A stretch of 64,000 bases of DNA from Aestuariimicrobium sp. p3-SID1156 (GCF_025144225.1 NZ_JALXXB010000001.1:124001-188000), one strand, 5' to 3'; shown: positions 1 to 8,850, counted from the first letter of the stretch. Translations and numbers: made by a program. The notes: generated from the letters alone by a model not told the origin.

Positions 1-543
1 CAGGCTCTGCGCGGTCGCGTCCTCAGCGCCGAGGGTGAGGTAACCGTTGAGCAGGGGCGCGGGCCACTCCTGGGCCAGCCTCTCCAGCCGCACCTGCGGA
101 ATGCGGGGGGTCGGCAGCCCGGGGGATGGGTCACCGGTGACATCCTTCTGGGAGGGCATCAACAGGCCGGTTTGGGTCACGACCCCGGTCGGCGGCGAAC
201 TGGGCGTCTCCCTGGATGTCACCTGCCCGCGCACGATGGCGACGACGGTGCCGTCCTTGGCCCTGAAGGCGGTCACCACGGAGAGCGGTGGCTTCGTGCC
301 CACGTAGTACTGGTACTCCGGGAGGTACTCGCCGGTCAGGGTCACCTGGCGGCCATAGAGTTCGGCAACCTGGGTGCCATGAGCCTTCGAGGGTAGCGGG
401 ACTGGTGCCAATGCGGCACGTTCCTCGTTGGCCTGGGCCCCCTGAGTACGGAAGGTGTTCGCCTGCCACAGCCCCAGGAAAACCATGATCGTCGCGATGA
501 TGACACCGACGAGCAAGACCAGCAGTCGCTTGAGTCGAACCAT
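1..543 (-). CDS. SURF1 family protein (3' end beyond window)
   Basis: SURF1-type proteins are membrane-anchored assembly factors for haem-copper oxidases. The visible 181 residues begin MVRLKRLLVLL with one N-terminal membrane helix (about residues 4-20), followed by the family's F-L-G-L-W-Q-A-N-T-F-R block at the helix end and a G-x-Y-L-P-E-Y-Q-Y-Y strand further on. The ATG at 541-543 lies 2 bp after the ddl stop, so the two genes are probably cotranscribed. The C-terminal helix and stop codon lie left of the window. The SURF1 call rests on the helix-WQ-R pattern and topology and is good but not certain. Confidence 0.75.
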   Translation of the reverse strand, partial: MVRLKRLLVLLVGVIIATIMVFLGLWQANTFRTQGAQANEERAALAPVPLPSKAHGTQVAELYGRQVTLTGEYLPEYQYYVGTKPPLSVVTAFRAKDGTVVAIVRGQVTSRETPSSPPTGVVTQTGLLMPSQKDVTGDPSPGLPTPRIPQVRLERLAQEWPAPLLNGYLTLGAEDATAQSL

Positions 544-545
544 GA

Positions 546-1505
546 TCAACGCTCGGCGGCAGCAACCACGAGGCGGCTCATCTCAGCGCCCAGGTCGAGC
601 CCAGCGGCCTCCAATGCCAGCGGAACCAGGGAGGTCTCCGTCATGCCGGGGGAGACGTTGCTCTCCAGGAAGACCGGTTCGCCGTCCTTGTTGATCATGA
701 TGTCGATGCGGTGGACGCCATCGAGCCCGAGTGCGTGGTGCACTGTCCTGGCCATCGCCTCGCACTTGGCGGCGGTCTCCGCTGAGATCTCTGCGGGCAC
801 CAGGAAGCGGGTGGCGCCAGCGGTGTAGCGGGCCTCGTAGTCGTAGACACCGGAATCGGGCCGGATCTCCACCGCTGGCAGCACGCGCACGTCATCACCG
901 CAGGCGACGACCGCGACGGCGACCTCGGTGCCCTCGATGAACTCCTCCACCACCGTCTCAGTGCCGTAGGCATAGGCGCCGACCATGGCGCTGGGCAGTT
1001 CGTCGGTGCTGTCGACGCGGGAGCACCCCAGGGCCGAGCCGGAGCGGGCAGGCTTCACCATCAGGGGGAAGCCCATGGACTCGGCGATGGAGTCCACCAG
1101 CGCGGCAGCGCCCAGCTCACGGAAGACCTCATGGGGCAACACCACCTGCTTGGGCACAGTCACTCCGCGGCGTGCCAGCACCGGGGTCGCGATGGACTTG
1201 TCCCAGGCCAGTCGTGAGGCGCGTCCGTCGGACCCGACGTAGCGGGCGCCAACCAGGTCGAAGACCTCTCGCAGGGCGCCATCCTCACCGACGCCGCCGT
1301 GCAGCATCGAGACCACCACGGCATCGGGATTGGATCGCAGGAGGTCCACCAGACCGGAGCCGATGTCGGACTCGATCACCTCGTGTCCCTGTTCCCGCAG
1401 TGCCATCGTCACCCGTCGTCCGGACCTGATGGACACGTCGCGCTCATGGGACAGCCCTCCTGACAGCACGATGACCCGGGGCAGGGGAGTGGTCTGCTCG
1501 CTCAT
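546..1505 (-). CDS. ddl: D-alanine--D-alanine ligase
   Basis: ATP-grasp ligase that makes the D-Ala-D-Ala dipeptide for peptidoglycan in the cytoplasm. The protein is 319 residues, close to the short Ddl form (about 306). Visible family blocks are the ATP-grasp segment with V-K-P-A-R-S-G-S-A-L-G (compare VKP..GSS.G), the V-V-E-E-F-I-E-G-T-E strand, the Mg-binding D-I-M-I-N region and the C-terminal signature ESNVSPGMTETSLVP (family: NT.PGMT..S..P). The ATG at 1505 is preferred over the upstream in-frame start at 1568 because GAGAGGGAACC sits just before it and the extra N-terminus overlaps the neighbouring gene. Near-abutting genes on both sides suggest an operon. Confidence 0.92.
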   Translation of the reverse strand: MSEQTTPLPRVIVLSGGLSHERDVSIRSGRRVTMALREQGHEVIESDIGSGLVDLLRSNPDAVVVSMLHGGVGEDGALREVFDLVGARYVGSDGRASRLAWDKSIATPVLARRGVTVPKQVVLPHEVFRELGAAALVDSIAESMGFPLMVKPARSGSALGCSRVDSTDELPSAMVGAYAYGTETVVEEFIEGTEVAVAVVACGDDVRVLPAVEIRPDSGVYDYEARYTAGATRFLVPAEISAETAAKCEAMARTVHHALGLDGVHRIDIMINKDGEPVFLESNVSPGMTETSLVPLALEAAGLDLGAEMSRLVVAAAER

Positions 1506-1533
1506 GGTTCCCTCTCTCACGGACGTGGGGCAG

Positions 1534-2916
1534 TCACTGGACGTTCGGGCCGGGCGCACCGTGATCAATCTGGCGGCGTCCGGTGTTGCCGCGCAGGCCG
1601 AAGGTGTCGCGCAGCTCGAGTTCCTGGTTCATCACGGCTGCCAGTCGCCGCACGCCTTCGCGGATCTTCTCCGGGGTGGGGTAGCAGTAGGACAGGCGGA
1701 TGTTGCGGGTGCCGAAGCCGTCGGCGTAGAAGGCATTGCCGGGCACGAAGGCGACGCGTCCGGAGATGCCGCGGGGCAGCATGGCCTGAGCGTCCAGACC
1801 CTCGGGCAGGGTGAGCCAGACGAAGAAGCCGCCTGCCGGGTGAGTCCATTCGGTGCCCGGGGGCATGAACTCCTCCAGCGCCTGCAGCATCGCGTCCCGT
1901 CGGGCCCGGTACATGTCGCGGAAGGAGACGATCTGTCCCTTCCAGTCATGCTGGTCGAGGTAGGCGGCCACCGCGTACTGACTGAAGACCGGCGGCGACA
2001 GGACGGCAGCCTCCTGGGCGAGGAGCAGCTTCTCGCGGACGGCATGTGGCGCGAGCACCCAGCCCACGCGGAAGCCGGGTGCGAAGGTCTTGGAGAAGGA
2101 ACCGAGGTAGATGACGCGGTCGGCTTCCATGGAGCGCATCGCCGGCATCGGGTCACCATCGAGGGTGAGCAGGCCGTAGGGGTTGTCCTCCACGATCAGG
2201 ATGTCAAGGTCCTGGGCGACCTGGATCAACTCGCGGCGTCGCTCCAGTGTCTGGGTGATCCCGGAGGGGTTGTTGAAGTTGGGGATCGTGTACAGGAACT
2301 TCGCCTGGCGCCCGCTGGCCTTGACGGCTGCGACGGCCGCGCGCAGGGCATCGGGTTGCAGGCCGTTGTCATCCATCCCGACGTGGACCACGTCGGTCTC
2401 ATAGCTGGCGAAGGTGCTGAGCGCACCGACGTAACTCGGCGCCTCGGCCAGGATCACATCGCCCGGGTCGCAGAAGATGCGGGTGACCAGGTCCAGTGCC
2501 TGCTGGGAGCCGACGGTCACCACCACGTCGTCGGGGTGGGCCTGGATGCCCTCCAGCGCCATCACCTCGCAGATCTTCTCCCGCATGAACGGTTCGCCCT
2601 GGCCCGAGCCGTACTGCATGGCCATCGCACCCTGGTTCATCACCACGCTGTCCATGGCCTGGGCCACCACGTTCAATGGGAGGTCCACGATGTTCGGCAT
2701 GCCACCGGCCAGCGAGACCACCTCAGGACGTGAGGCCACCGAGAACAGCGAACGCACCGCCGAGGCGCGCAGCCCCATCGCACGGTCGGCGTAGTGGTTG
2801 ACGTAGCGGTCCAGCCGGGTGTCGTGACGCTGACCGCTCGCTCGTGCCACTGCTGCCGCCTGGTCCGGGGTGTCGGGGTGGGGCAGGTCAGGCTGAAGCG
2901 ATTCGGGTTCGGTCAC
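1534..2916 (-). CDS. PLP-dependent aminotransferase (class I, MocR/2-aminoadipate aminotransferase-like)
   Basis: Fold-type I aminotransferase of 460 residues. The PLP lysine is K276 in the motif GSFSKTFAPGFRVGW. The P-N-F-N-N-P-S-G block (about 212-219) and I-V-E-D-N-P-Y-G (about 241-248) are the expected cofactor and substrate contacts. This subgroup includes 2-aminoadipate/branched-chain aminotransferases and the enzyme half of MocR regulators, but no N-terminal GntR DNA-binding domain is present here, so it is an enzyme. The GTG at 2916 was chosen because the longer in-frame ORF reads into sequence with no homology-like character; the SD there is weak. Substrate cannot be told from sequence. 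Confidence 0.85.
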   Translation of the reverse strand: MTEPESLQPDLPHPDTPDQAAAVARASGQRHDTRLDRYVNHYADRAMGLRASAVRSLFSVASRPEVVSLAGGMPNIVDLPLNVVAQAMDSVVMNQGAMAMQYGSGQGEPFMREKICEVMALEGIQAHPDDVVVTVGSQQALDLVTRIFCDPGDVILAEAPSYVGALSTFASYETDVVHVGMDDNGLQPDALRAAVAAVKASGRQAKFLYTIPNFNNPSGITQTLERRRELIQVAQDLDILIVEDNPYGLLTLDGDPMPAMRSMEADRVIYLGSFSKTFAPGFRVGWVLAPHAVREKLLLAQEAAVLSPPVFSQYAVAAYLDQHDWKGQIVSFRDMYRARRDAMLQALEEFMPPGTEWTHPAGGFFVWLTLPEGLDAQAMLPRGISGRVAFVPGNAFYADGFGTRNIRLSYCYPTPEKIREGVRRLAAVMNQELELRDTFGLRGNTGRRQIDHGAPGPNVQ

Positions 2917-2960
2917 AGGTCCAACTTTGCCCCACCGGGGCAAGTGCCGCGAACAGGGGG

Positions 2961-3521
2961 TCAACGCTGAACGTGGGCTGAATGCCACGCCCCAAGACAC
3001 AGAATGACAAGCCAGGTGATGAGGGACGCCCATGCATACGAGCGCGGGACGGGAATCGTGAGGCGCACGGATTCGCCGTGGTAGATCAGCCGCCACAAGC
3101 CGCCCAAGGGATGTGTGATGGGGAACCACGGCGTGCCGAAATCCTTGAGCGTCATCAGGGCAATGAACGAGAGCAGCAGGAGAGCCAGGAGCAAGAGAGC
3201 ATGTCGACCGGAGAAGCGGGAAAGGGCGACGCTGGCGGCGGCAAGAACAACTGACGTCGACACGGCGATGACCAGGGTGGCCAAGGGTCGCGACGCCGAC
3301 GCGAGGCCGCTGGGTCGGTACGCGCCAGTCGTCAGAGAGGCGCCCACTCCAACAATCGTTGCCACGGTAGCTGCAGCCGGGGCGAAACCCGGTGAAAGGC
3401 CCAGAGAGACCACAAGATCCCGCCAGCGTCGGGGTGCCAGTCGCAGCCCGGCGAGTCGGGCCTCGCGGACCAGTCCTGCGTCCGTGTCACCTCCCAGGCA
3501 GACGCAGGTGATCAGCATCAC
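2961..3521 (-). CDS. Predicted multi-pass membrane protein, unknown function
   Basis: A 186-residue hydrophobic protein with about four to five membrane helices, including segments around P-A-A-A-T-V-A-T-I-V-G, L-V-I-A-V-S-T-S-V-V-L-A-A and L-L-L-L-A-L-L-L-L-S-F. It starts with consecutive GTG-ATG codons at 3521/3518. The frame stays open further upstream into the 3' end of the GNAT gene, with no start codon I can favour, so it may be an N-terminally shortened permease-like gene. No family was recognised. It sits between the GNAT and aminotransferase genes on the same strand. Confidence 0.5.
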   Translation of the reverse strand: MMLITCVCLGGDTDAGLVREARLAGLRLAPRRWRDLVVSLGLSPGFAPAAATVATIVGVGASLTTGAYRPSGLASASRPLATLVIAVSTSVVLAAASVALSRFSGRHALLLLALLLLSFIALMTLKDFGTPWFPITHPLGGLWRLIYHGESVRLTIPVPRSYAWASLITWLVILCLGAWHSAHVQR

Positions 3522-3540
3522 CCATGCATACGCAAGCCCA

Positions 3541-4158
3541 TCATCTGGCTTGAGCGGCAGACAGATTGCCGACAGCCTCTGGTGGTGGGTTGCGTTCCCA
3601 GTGCGTCAGCTGCTGGACGATGTCGGGCAACGCCCAGGACCGCCACGTGACGGTGCGGTCCAGCCTCAAGACCAGGCGTTGTGCACCGGCGGGAAGGTAG
3701 TTGACCTGGGTACACGGCTCGAAACCGATCTTCAGCAGCCACTCAGAGGGGGGAGTGGCGCACTGGTGCGCAGCCCGCCCGCCCGCAGCCAACATCAAGG
3801 TCTCGCGGCCGACGAGCCGCGCTGCGACGCTCTGAACCAGTTGCTTGCCGGCTCCAGTCCGTCGCATTGCGTGGGACACGTGCAGGGCGAGAAGAGTTGC
3901 CATGTGGGTGGCCTCGCTGGCGTCTGCGCGCGTTACCAGCGGGTGGTCCTCGGGCAGTGAACCTTGGGGGCAGAGCAGCAGCCAGGTGTCATGCCCCAGA
4001 CCCACACCACACAAACCCCAGCGATCCATGGACGCCCTGGCCCAGCGGGCATGGGGGTCGAGTTCCTCGCGGCCCTCGCCACCGCAGCCGCAGTCGGGGC
4101 AGGGGGAGAGCCCAGCCAGGTCGGCCGGCGTCAGCGTCCGAACTCTGCGCAGGCCCAT
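3541..4158 (-). CDS. GNAT-like N-acetyltransferase
   Basis: 205-residue protein. The central H-V-S-H-A-M-R-R-T-G-A-G-K-Q-L-V-Q-S segment matches the acetyl-CoA pyrophosphate-binding loop (R/Q-x-x-G-x-G/A) of GNAT enzymes, preceded by a hydrophobic strand (A-T-L-L-A-L-H-V) as in motif A. The N-terminus carries C-P-D-C-G-C-G, a cysteine cluster that could bind metal. An ATG at 4158 is preceded by GAGGGACG. The gene lies downstream of trxB-trxA, as do GNAT genes in other actinobacterial chromosome-origin regions, but the acceptor substrate is unknown. Confidence 0.65.
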   Translation of the reverse strand: MGLRRVRTLTPADLAGLSPCPDCGCGGEGREELDPHARWARASMDRWGLCGVGLGHDTWLLLCPQGSLPEDHPLVTRADASEATHMATLLALHVSHAMRRTGAGKQLVQSVAARLVGRETLMLAAGGRAAHQCATPPSEWLLKIGFEPCTQVNYLPAGAQRLVLRLDRTVTWRSWALPDIVQQLTHWERNPPPEAVGNLSAAQAR

Positions 4159-4167
4159 GGACGTCCC

Positions 4168-4851
4168 TCAGCCAGCCATCTGGTCGGCGATCCTGCGGGT
4201 CAGCGCCATCAGGTCGGTGCGTGACATGTCGACGGTCGAGAGCACGAGGATGCCGGTGTTGTCGCGGATCAGCGAGCAGCCGTCGTTGTTGTTGTCGCCG
4301 CTGACCCCGCACATGCCGTCCTCCACCGGGGCGACCACGTTCATGTTCAGGTCCTGCATGAAGACCTTGCCATCGGTGTAGGGACGCGCCACCAGCAGCA
4401 CAAAGGCAGGCTGCCCACCCTTCGAATAGGTCGCTGACAAGGTGGTCTTCCCGTCCACACCCTTGGTGGGAGTGTTGCCCTGGTTGGCATCGCGGGAGTA
4501 CTCACCGACCTGCAGGGGCAACTCGAGCTTGAACGGGGGTCGGGTCGGAGCGACCGTCTGGGTGCTGATGGTCTCGGGGGTGTAGCGGCTGACCAGGTAG
4601 CCGCCGATCGCTGCCACTCCGACCACGAGGGCCGAGATGATCAGCCCGATCAGCAGGCCACGGTGGCGCGGGGAGACCGGTTCGGCGGCTCGAGCAGGCC
4701 CGCGCCGGCGGCCACGAAGCCGGGACGCTCCCTGGGGCGCGGTTGTCGGCTCCGATGCGGCCGAGGGCACGGGCTCGGTGCCCTCGGCCACTGCCGGGGC
4801 GTCCGAGGGGCTGGAGACGTGGCGCCAGCTCGACCCGTCGTTGCTGGACAT
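4168..4851 (-). CDS. Single-pass membrane protein with extracytoplasmic domain
   Basis: 227 residues: a Pro/Ala/Arg-rich cytoplasmic N-terminus (about 1-63), one membrane helix (about 64-86, G-L-L-I-G-L-I-I-S-A-L-V-V-G-V), and an outside domain of about 140 residues containing two cysteines (C-G-V-S-G and D-G-C-S-L) that could form a disulfide. This fits its position directly after trxA (2 bp gap). No family was recognised. The start at 4851 is the only ATG consistent with the trxA stop. Confidence 0.7.
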   Translation of the reverse strand: MSSNDGSSWRHVSSPSDAPAVAEGTEPVPSAASEPTTAPQGASRLRGRRRGPARAAEPVSPRHRGLLIGLIISALVVGVAAIGGYLVSRYTPETISTQTVAPTRPPFKLELPLQVGEYSRDANQGNTPTKGVDGKTTLSATYSKGGQPAFVLLVARPYTDGKVFMQDLNMNVVAPVEDGMCGVSGDNNNDGCSLIRDNTGILVLSTVDMSRTDLMALTRRIADQMAG

Positions 4852-4853
4852 GC

Positions 4854-5177
4854 TCAGAGGTACTCGTCCAGGGCCTTGACCAGCGCGGCCTTCGACTTGG
4901 CCCCGGTCAGGGACTTCACGACCTCACCACCGACCCACAGCTGCAGGGTCGGCAGGCTCATGATGCCCTGAGAGGCCGGCACCTGGGTGTTGGAGTTGGT
5001 GTCCATCTTCACGAAGGTGATCTTGTCGCCGTGCTCGGCAGCCAGCTCATCGACGATCGGGGAGAGCTGCTTGCAGGGGGAGCACCAGTCGGCCCAGTAG
5101 TCGACCAGCACCGGCTTGGCGGACTTCACGACGGTGTCGGTGAAGGTGGCATCGGTGACGTCGGCAACATTCGACAT
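4854..5177 (-). CDS. trxA: Thioredoxin
   Basis: 107-residue thioredoxin, the dithiol carrier reduced by TrxB. The active-site pair is C32/C35 in the motif ADWCSPCK; the usual residue between them is Gly-Pro, here Ser-Pro. The conserved cis-proline (S-L-P-T-L) and the C-terminal helix are present. The ATG at 5177 has GAAAGGAA ahead of it; an in-frame ORF continues upstream but overlaps trxB. It is followed within 2 bp by the single-pass membrane protein gene and preceded by trxB 44 bp away, so this is a trxB-trxA operon. Confidence 0.95.
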   Translation of the reverse strand: MSNVADVTDATFTDTVVKSAKPVLVDYWADWCSPCKQLSPIVDELAAEHGDKITFVKMDTNSNTQVPASQGIMSLPTLQLWVGGEVVKSLTGAKSKAALVKALDEYL

Positions 5178-5221
5178 GGGAATTCCTTTCGTCGCGCCCA
5201 TCCTAGGGCGGGGGAGTGGGT

Positions 5222-6223
5222 TCAGGACTCGCTGGTGACCGGCTCGCCGGTGGCGGGGTCGGGGGTCTGTGCGGTCTCGACGGGTGAATCGGCCAGCTCG
5301 GCCAGGTAGCGCTCGGCGTCCAGGGCGGCCTGGCAACCGGTGCCGGCGGCGGTGATGGCCTGGCGGTAGGTGTGGTCGACCAGGTCACCGCAGGCGAAGA
5401 CGCCGGGCAGGTTGGTCTGGGTGGTGGGGTGCTGGACCAGCACGTAGCCAGCGGGGTCGAGGTCGACCTGCCCCTTGAACAGCTCGCTGCGCGGGTCGTG
5501 GCCAATGGCGACGAAGAGCCCGTCGGCGGGGAAGCTGCTCTCTTCACCAGTCTCGGTGTTGCGGACGCGGATGCCGGTCAGCTTGTTCTCACCCTCCAGC
5601 CCGATGATCTCGGAGTTCCACAGCGGGTCGATCTTCGGGTCTGCCATCACCCGGTCGGCCATGATCTTGGACGCCCGCAGCTCGTCGCGGCGATGGATCA
5701 GCGTCAGCTCCTTGGCGAAGCGGGTGAGGAAGGTGGCCTCCTCGGCGGCGGAGTCGCCACCGCCGACCACGGCGACGTTCTTGTCACGGAAGAAGAAGCC
5801 GTCACAGGTGGCGCACCAGGAGACACCTCGCCCGGACAGGCGGTCCTCATCGGGCAGTCCGAGGCGGCGGTAGCCCGACCCGGTCGCCAGGATCACCGCG
5901 TGGGCGCGGTACACCTCGCCCTCGGAGGTCGTGACGGTCTTGACGGTGTCGGTCAGCTCGACCTCGATCGCGTCATCGGTGATGATCTGGGCGCCGAAGC
6001 GTTCGGCCTGGGCGCGCATGTTGGCCATCAGCTCGGGGCCCATGATCCCCTCGGTGAAACCGGGGAAGTTCTCCACCTCGGTGGTGTTCATCAGCGCGCC
6101 GCCGGATTCGGTGGCTCCCTCGATGACCAGCGGCTTCAGCTGGGCACGGGCGGTGTAGATCGCCGCCGTCCACCCTGCCGGTCCGGATCCGACGATGATG
6201 ACGTCGCGGATGTCCTCGCTCAT
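5222..6223 (-). CDS. trxB: Thioredoxin-disulfide reductase
   Basis: FAD/NADPH flavoenzyme of 333 residues that reduces thioredoxin. FAD-binding G-S-G-P-A-G is at residues 12-17, the redox pair C137/C140 is in W-C-A-T-C-D-G, the NADPH fold G-G-G-D-S-A-A-E-E is at about 154-162, and the second FAD contact F-A-C-G-D is near the end. The ATG at 6223 is preferred over the GTG at 6235 because AGAAGG lies at a workable distance. First gene of a long minus-strand run; the 117 bp to the divergent gene at 6341 must hold its promoter. Confidence 0.96.
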   Translation of the reverse strand: MSEDIRDVIIVGSGPAGWTAAIYTARAQLKPLVIEGATESGGALMNTTEVENFPGFTEGIMGPELMANMRAQAERFGAQIITDDAIEVELTDTVKTVTTSEGEVYRAHAVILATGSGYRRLGLPDEDRLSGRGVSWCATCDGFFFRDKNVAVVGGGDSAAEEATFLTRFAKELTLIHRRDELRASKIMADRVMADPKIDPLWNSEIIGLEGENKLTGIRVRNTETGEESSFPADGLFVAIGHDPRSELFKGQVDLDPAGYVLVQHPTTQTNLPGVFACGDLVDHTYRQAITAAGTGCQAALDAERYLAELADSPVETAQTPDPATGEPVTSES

Positions 6224-6340
6224 GGAATGTTCCACCTTCTGATCGCGTATGCCCGTCCGAGTCTAGTCGGCGGTAATCTGGCCCCTCGGTAACGTCGAAG
6301 TCGTCGTAGGCATTCCCCTGAGACCCTGACTCGCCCTAGC

Positions 6341-7282
6341 ATGACCGGCATGACCGTGAACTCCCGCCGGCGGCTCGCCGCGCTGCTCATCGTTCCCCTG
6401 ATGTTTGCCTTTCAGGGCGCCTCGAAGAGTGACATCGTCCTGGAGGTCAAGAACGAGAATGAGGTGACGGTGGGTGCCGACATCTCCGTCGACTCCGCCA
6501 CCGCGTCCGCTGGAAAGGTGACGAAGGACACGATCTGCGGCTCGACCAAGGAGATGGAGAAGGACTTCAACAACGTGAAGTCCGAGCCCTACGAGGAGGG
6601 TGGCCGCCTCGGGTGCAAGGTGTCCGGCACCACCTCGCTCGCCAAGATGAACGACGGCAAGGGGATGACGATCCACAAGACCGACGACGGCTGGGAGCTT
6701 AAGTGGGACAACTCCGGCATGAAGCAGAAGAGCTCATCGAGCCTGTTCTCCTTCGACCAGTCGATGAGTGTCACCTTCCCCGGCAAGGTCACCGAGCAGG
6801 ACGGCTCGGGCAAGGTCCAGGGACGCACCATCACCTGGACCAGCGGCCCGGACACCAACGATGACCTCTGGGCCAAGGCCAAGGACAAGGGCTTCCCGAT
6901 CCTCCCCGTGCTCCTGGGCGTCGCCGCCCTGGCCGCTCTCGGTGCGCTCGCCTGGTTCCTGATGAACCGCAAGAAGCCCCAGCAGCCCTCCGGCTACGGT
7001 CAGCCCGGATACGGTGCTCCCCAGCAGTTCGGCCAGCCCCAGCCCTATGGCCAGCAGCCGTACAGCCAGCCCCAGCAGGGTTATGGCCAGCCCCAGCAGG
7101 GTTACGGGCAGCAGCCCCCGCAGCAGTACGGCCAGCCTCCCCAGGGTTACGGGCAGCCCCAGCAGGGCTACGGTCAGCAGCAGCCGCCCCAGCAGTACGG
7201 GCAACAGCCTTGGGGCCAGCAGTCCGCGCCCCAGCCGCCCCAGCAGTACGGCCAGCAGCCGCCGAGCGGGTGGGGCCAGTGA
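6341..7282 (+). CDS. LppM-like membrane protein with Q/G/P/Y-rich C-terminal tail
   Basis: 313 residues: an N-terminal hydrophobic export segment (about 8-26) with no lipobox cysteine; an extracytoplasmic LppM-like domain (about 28-183) with an early S-D-I-V-L-E-V-K strand and a C67/C92 pair; a membrane helix (about 186-208); and a 100-residue cytoplasmic tail (213-313) made of repeats such as Q-Q-G-Y-G-Q-P and P-P-Q-Q-Y-G-Q. Mycobacterial LppM is a lipid-binding surface protein, and I infer similarity from domain order and the opening strand. The tail is prion-like low complexity. ATGs at 6341 and 6350 are both possible; neither has a clear SD. Confidence 0.7.
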   Translation: MTGMTVNSRRRLAALLIVPLMFAFQGASKSDIVLEVKNENEVTVGADISVDSATASAGKVTKDTICGSTKEMEKDFNNVKSEPYEEGGRLGCKVSGTTSLAKMNDGKGMTIHKTDDGWELKWDNSGMKQKSSSSLFSFDQSMSVTFPGKVTEQDGSGKVQGRTITWTSGPDTNDDLWAKAKDKGFPILPVLLGVAALAALGALAWFLMNRKKPQQPSGYGQPGYGAPQQFGQPQPYGQQPYSQPQQGYGQPQQGYGQQPPQQYGQPPQGYGQPQQGYGQQQPPQQYGQQPWGQQSAPQPPQQYGQQPPSGWGQ

Positions 7283-7300
7283 CCTGGTTGCCCGGTCGTG

Positions 7301-7338
7301 ATCGCCGCGCGGAAGCCCATCCGGGTCCGCGCGGCGAT
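7301..7338 (+). terminator. Strong hairpin between the LppM-like gene and crtU
   Basis: A perfect 13-bp inverted repeat (arms 7301-7313 and 7326-7338, left arm ATCGCCGCGCGGA) with a 12-nt loop lies just after the stop at 7282. There is no T-run. It probably ends the upstream transcript. It also argues that crtU begins at 7345, not at the GTG at 7279 that overlaps the previous stop. Confidence 0.6.
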
Positions 7339-7344
7339 TCCCGT

Positions 7345-8838
7345 GTCACCGGCCGGAGCGTGGTCGTCGTCGGCGGCGGCATCGCCGGGCTGTCTGCAGC
7401 CGTCGAACTCGCCGAACGCGGCGTCCAGGTGACGTTGCTGGAGCGCGAATCCCAGCTCGGCGGCAGGGTGGCCTCCTGGCAGGTCGATGTCTCCGGCGAG
7501 TGGACGCCGATGAGTCGTGGCTTCCACGCCTTCTTCCGGCAGTACTACCAGTTGCGCGCCCTGCTGCGCCGCGCCGACCCCACCCTGTCCCGCCTGCGCC
7601 CGGTGGCCGACTACCCGCTGATGCTGCGCGGCGGACCACGGGATTCCTTCGCGAAGGTCGCCCGCACCCCACCGTTCAACCTGGTGACCTTCGTCCTCCA
7701 GTCACCCAGCTTCCCGCTGTCGGCCCTGCGCTCCGTCGACGTGGACGCCGCCCTGGGCCTGCTGGACGTGCGTTTCCCGCAGACCTTCACCGACCACGAC
7801 GGCATCAGTGCCGCCCAGGTGCTCGACCGGCTGCGCTTCCCCCAGTCAGCCCGCCACCTGGCCCTCGAAGTCTTCGCGCGAAGCTTCTTCGCCGACCCGA
7901 GCGAGTTCTCCGGCGGCGAACTGGTGGCCATGTTCCACACCTACTTCGTCGGCTCCGCCGAGGGCCTGCTCTTCGACGTCAGCGCCGACGACTTCGACAC
8001 TGCCCTGTGGACGCCCCTGGCCGGCCACCTGCGCACGCTCGGCGCCGGCATCCGGCTGGGCACCGAGGCAGTCTCGATGGAGGACACCGGCCGGGGCGTC
8101 CGGGTGCACACCGGCGGACCCGAGGGGCACCGAGGTGAGATCGAGGCAGACGCCGTGGTGCTCGCGACCGACGTGCGTCCCCTGCAGGGGCTGGTGGCAG
8201 CCAGCCCCAGCCTGGGTGATGCTGGCTGGCGTGACCGCATCGCCTCCCTGCGCACCGCCCCCCGCTTCGCGGTCTGGCGACGCTGGTACGACCGGCCGGT
8301 TGCTCCCGGGAGCCCCGACTTCCTGGGCACCAGCAACTACGGCATGCTCGACAACGTCTCGATGGTGCACCAGTTCGAGGACTCCGCGCGGGACTGGGCG
8401 GAGCGTCACGGGGGTAGCGTGGTCGAGCTGCACGCCTATGCGATCCCCGAGGACGCGACCCATGAGCAGGTGCGAGCCGATCTCGCCGCCAACCAGGACC
8501 TGCTGCATCCCGAACTGGTCGGTGCTCGGGTGCTGGGGGAGGAGTGGCTCGTCCGCCATGACTGTCCTCTGGTTGACACCTCGCCCTGGCAGGAGCGACC
8601 GGGCGTCGCCACCCCCTCAGAGCGGGTGGTTCTGGCCGGGGACGGTATCCGCTGCGACTACCCGGTGGCGCTGATGGAACGGGCGGCCACCACCGGGGTC
8701 CTGGCCGCGAATCACCTGCTCGCGCAGTGGGGTGGGGCTGGCACCACGATCTGGACTGCGCCGACGCGACCACGGTTCCCCGGAGTGGGGGGCCTGCGAA
8801 AGTTGGTCCGAAAGCTCCCGCGGGAATCAACTACTTGA
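7345..8838 (+). CDS. crtU: Carotenoid aromatase (beta-carotene desaturase/methyltransferase, isorenieratene synthase type)
   Basis: 497-residue FAD enzyme that turns the beta-rings of carotenes into aromatic phi-rings. FAD-binding V-V-G-G-G-I-A-G-L and the E-x-x-x-x-L-G-G-R second block open the protein. The CrtU-specific blocks S-R-G-F-H-A-F-F-R-Q-Y-Y, R-P-V-A-D-Y-P-L, F-A-R-S-F-F-A-D-P and E-G-L-L-F-D-V are all present, and separate it from CrtI. The start is GTG 7345; a GTG at 7279 would add 22 residues across a strong hairpin. It heads the crt cluster and is separated from the next gene by 12 bp containing a dyad. Confidence 0.85.
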   Translation, partial: VTGRSVVVVGGGIAGLSAAVELAERGVQVTLLERESQLGGRVASWQVDVSGEWTPMSRGFHAFFRQYYQLRALLRRADPTLSRLRPVADYPLMLRGGPRDSFAKVARTPPFNLVTFVLQSPSFPLSALRSVDVDAALGLLDVRFPQTFTDHDGISAAQVLDRLRFPQSARHLALEVFARSFFADPSEFSGGELVAMFHTYFVGSAEGLLFDVSADDFDTALWTPLAGHLRTLGAGIRLGTEAVSMEDTGRGVRVHTGGPEGHRGEIEADAVVLATDVRPLQGLVAASPSLGDAGWRDRIASLRTAPRFAVWRRWYDRPVAPGSPDFLGTSNYGMLDNVSMVHQFEDSARDWAERHGGSVVELHAYAIPEDATHEQVRADLAANQDLLHPELVGARVLGEEWLVRHDCPLVDTSPWQERPGVATPSERVVLAGDGIRCDYPVALMERAATTGVLAANHLLAQWGGAGTTIWTAPTRPRFPGVGGLRKLVRKLPRESTT

Positions 8839-8839
8839 T
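8826..8839 (+). promoter_or_regulatory. Candidate operator of the MarR-Idi protein
   Basis: ATCAACTACTTGAT is a dyad with perfect 5-bp arms (ATCAA/TTGAT) around CTAC. It overlaps the crtU stop codon and ends 11 bp before the ATG of the MarR fusion gene. ATCAA/TTGAT arms are common in MarR-family sites. AT-richness here contrasts with the flanking coding DNA. That it is bound by the fusion protein is an inference. Confidence 0.4.
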
Positions 8840-8850
8840 ACTTTCGCCGC

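Noticed and set aside
1330..2733. 467-residue plus-strand open frame
   Set aside because: Antisense shadow of ddl and the aminotransferase; the minus-strand products have full catalytic motifs.
7279..7344. GTG 7279 as crtU start overlapping the upstream stop
   Set aside because: It would place a perfect 13-bp hairpin inside the coding region and add residues foreign to the CrtU family; GTG 7345 fits the FAD-fold start.
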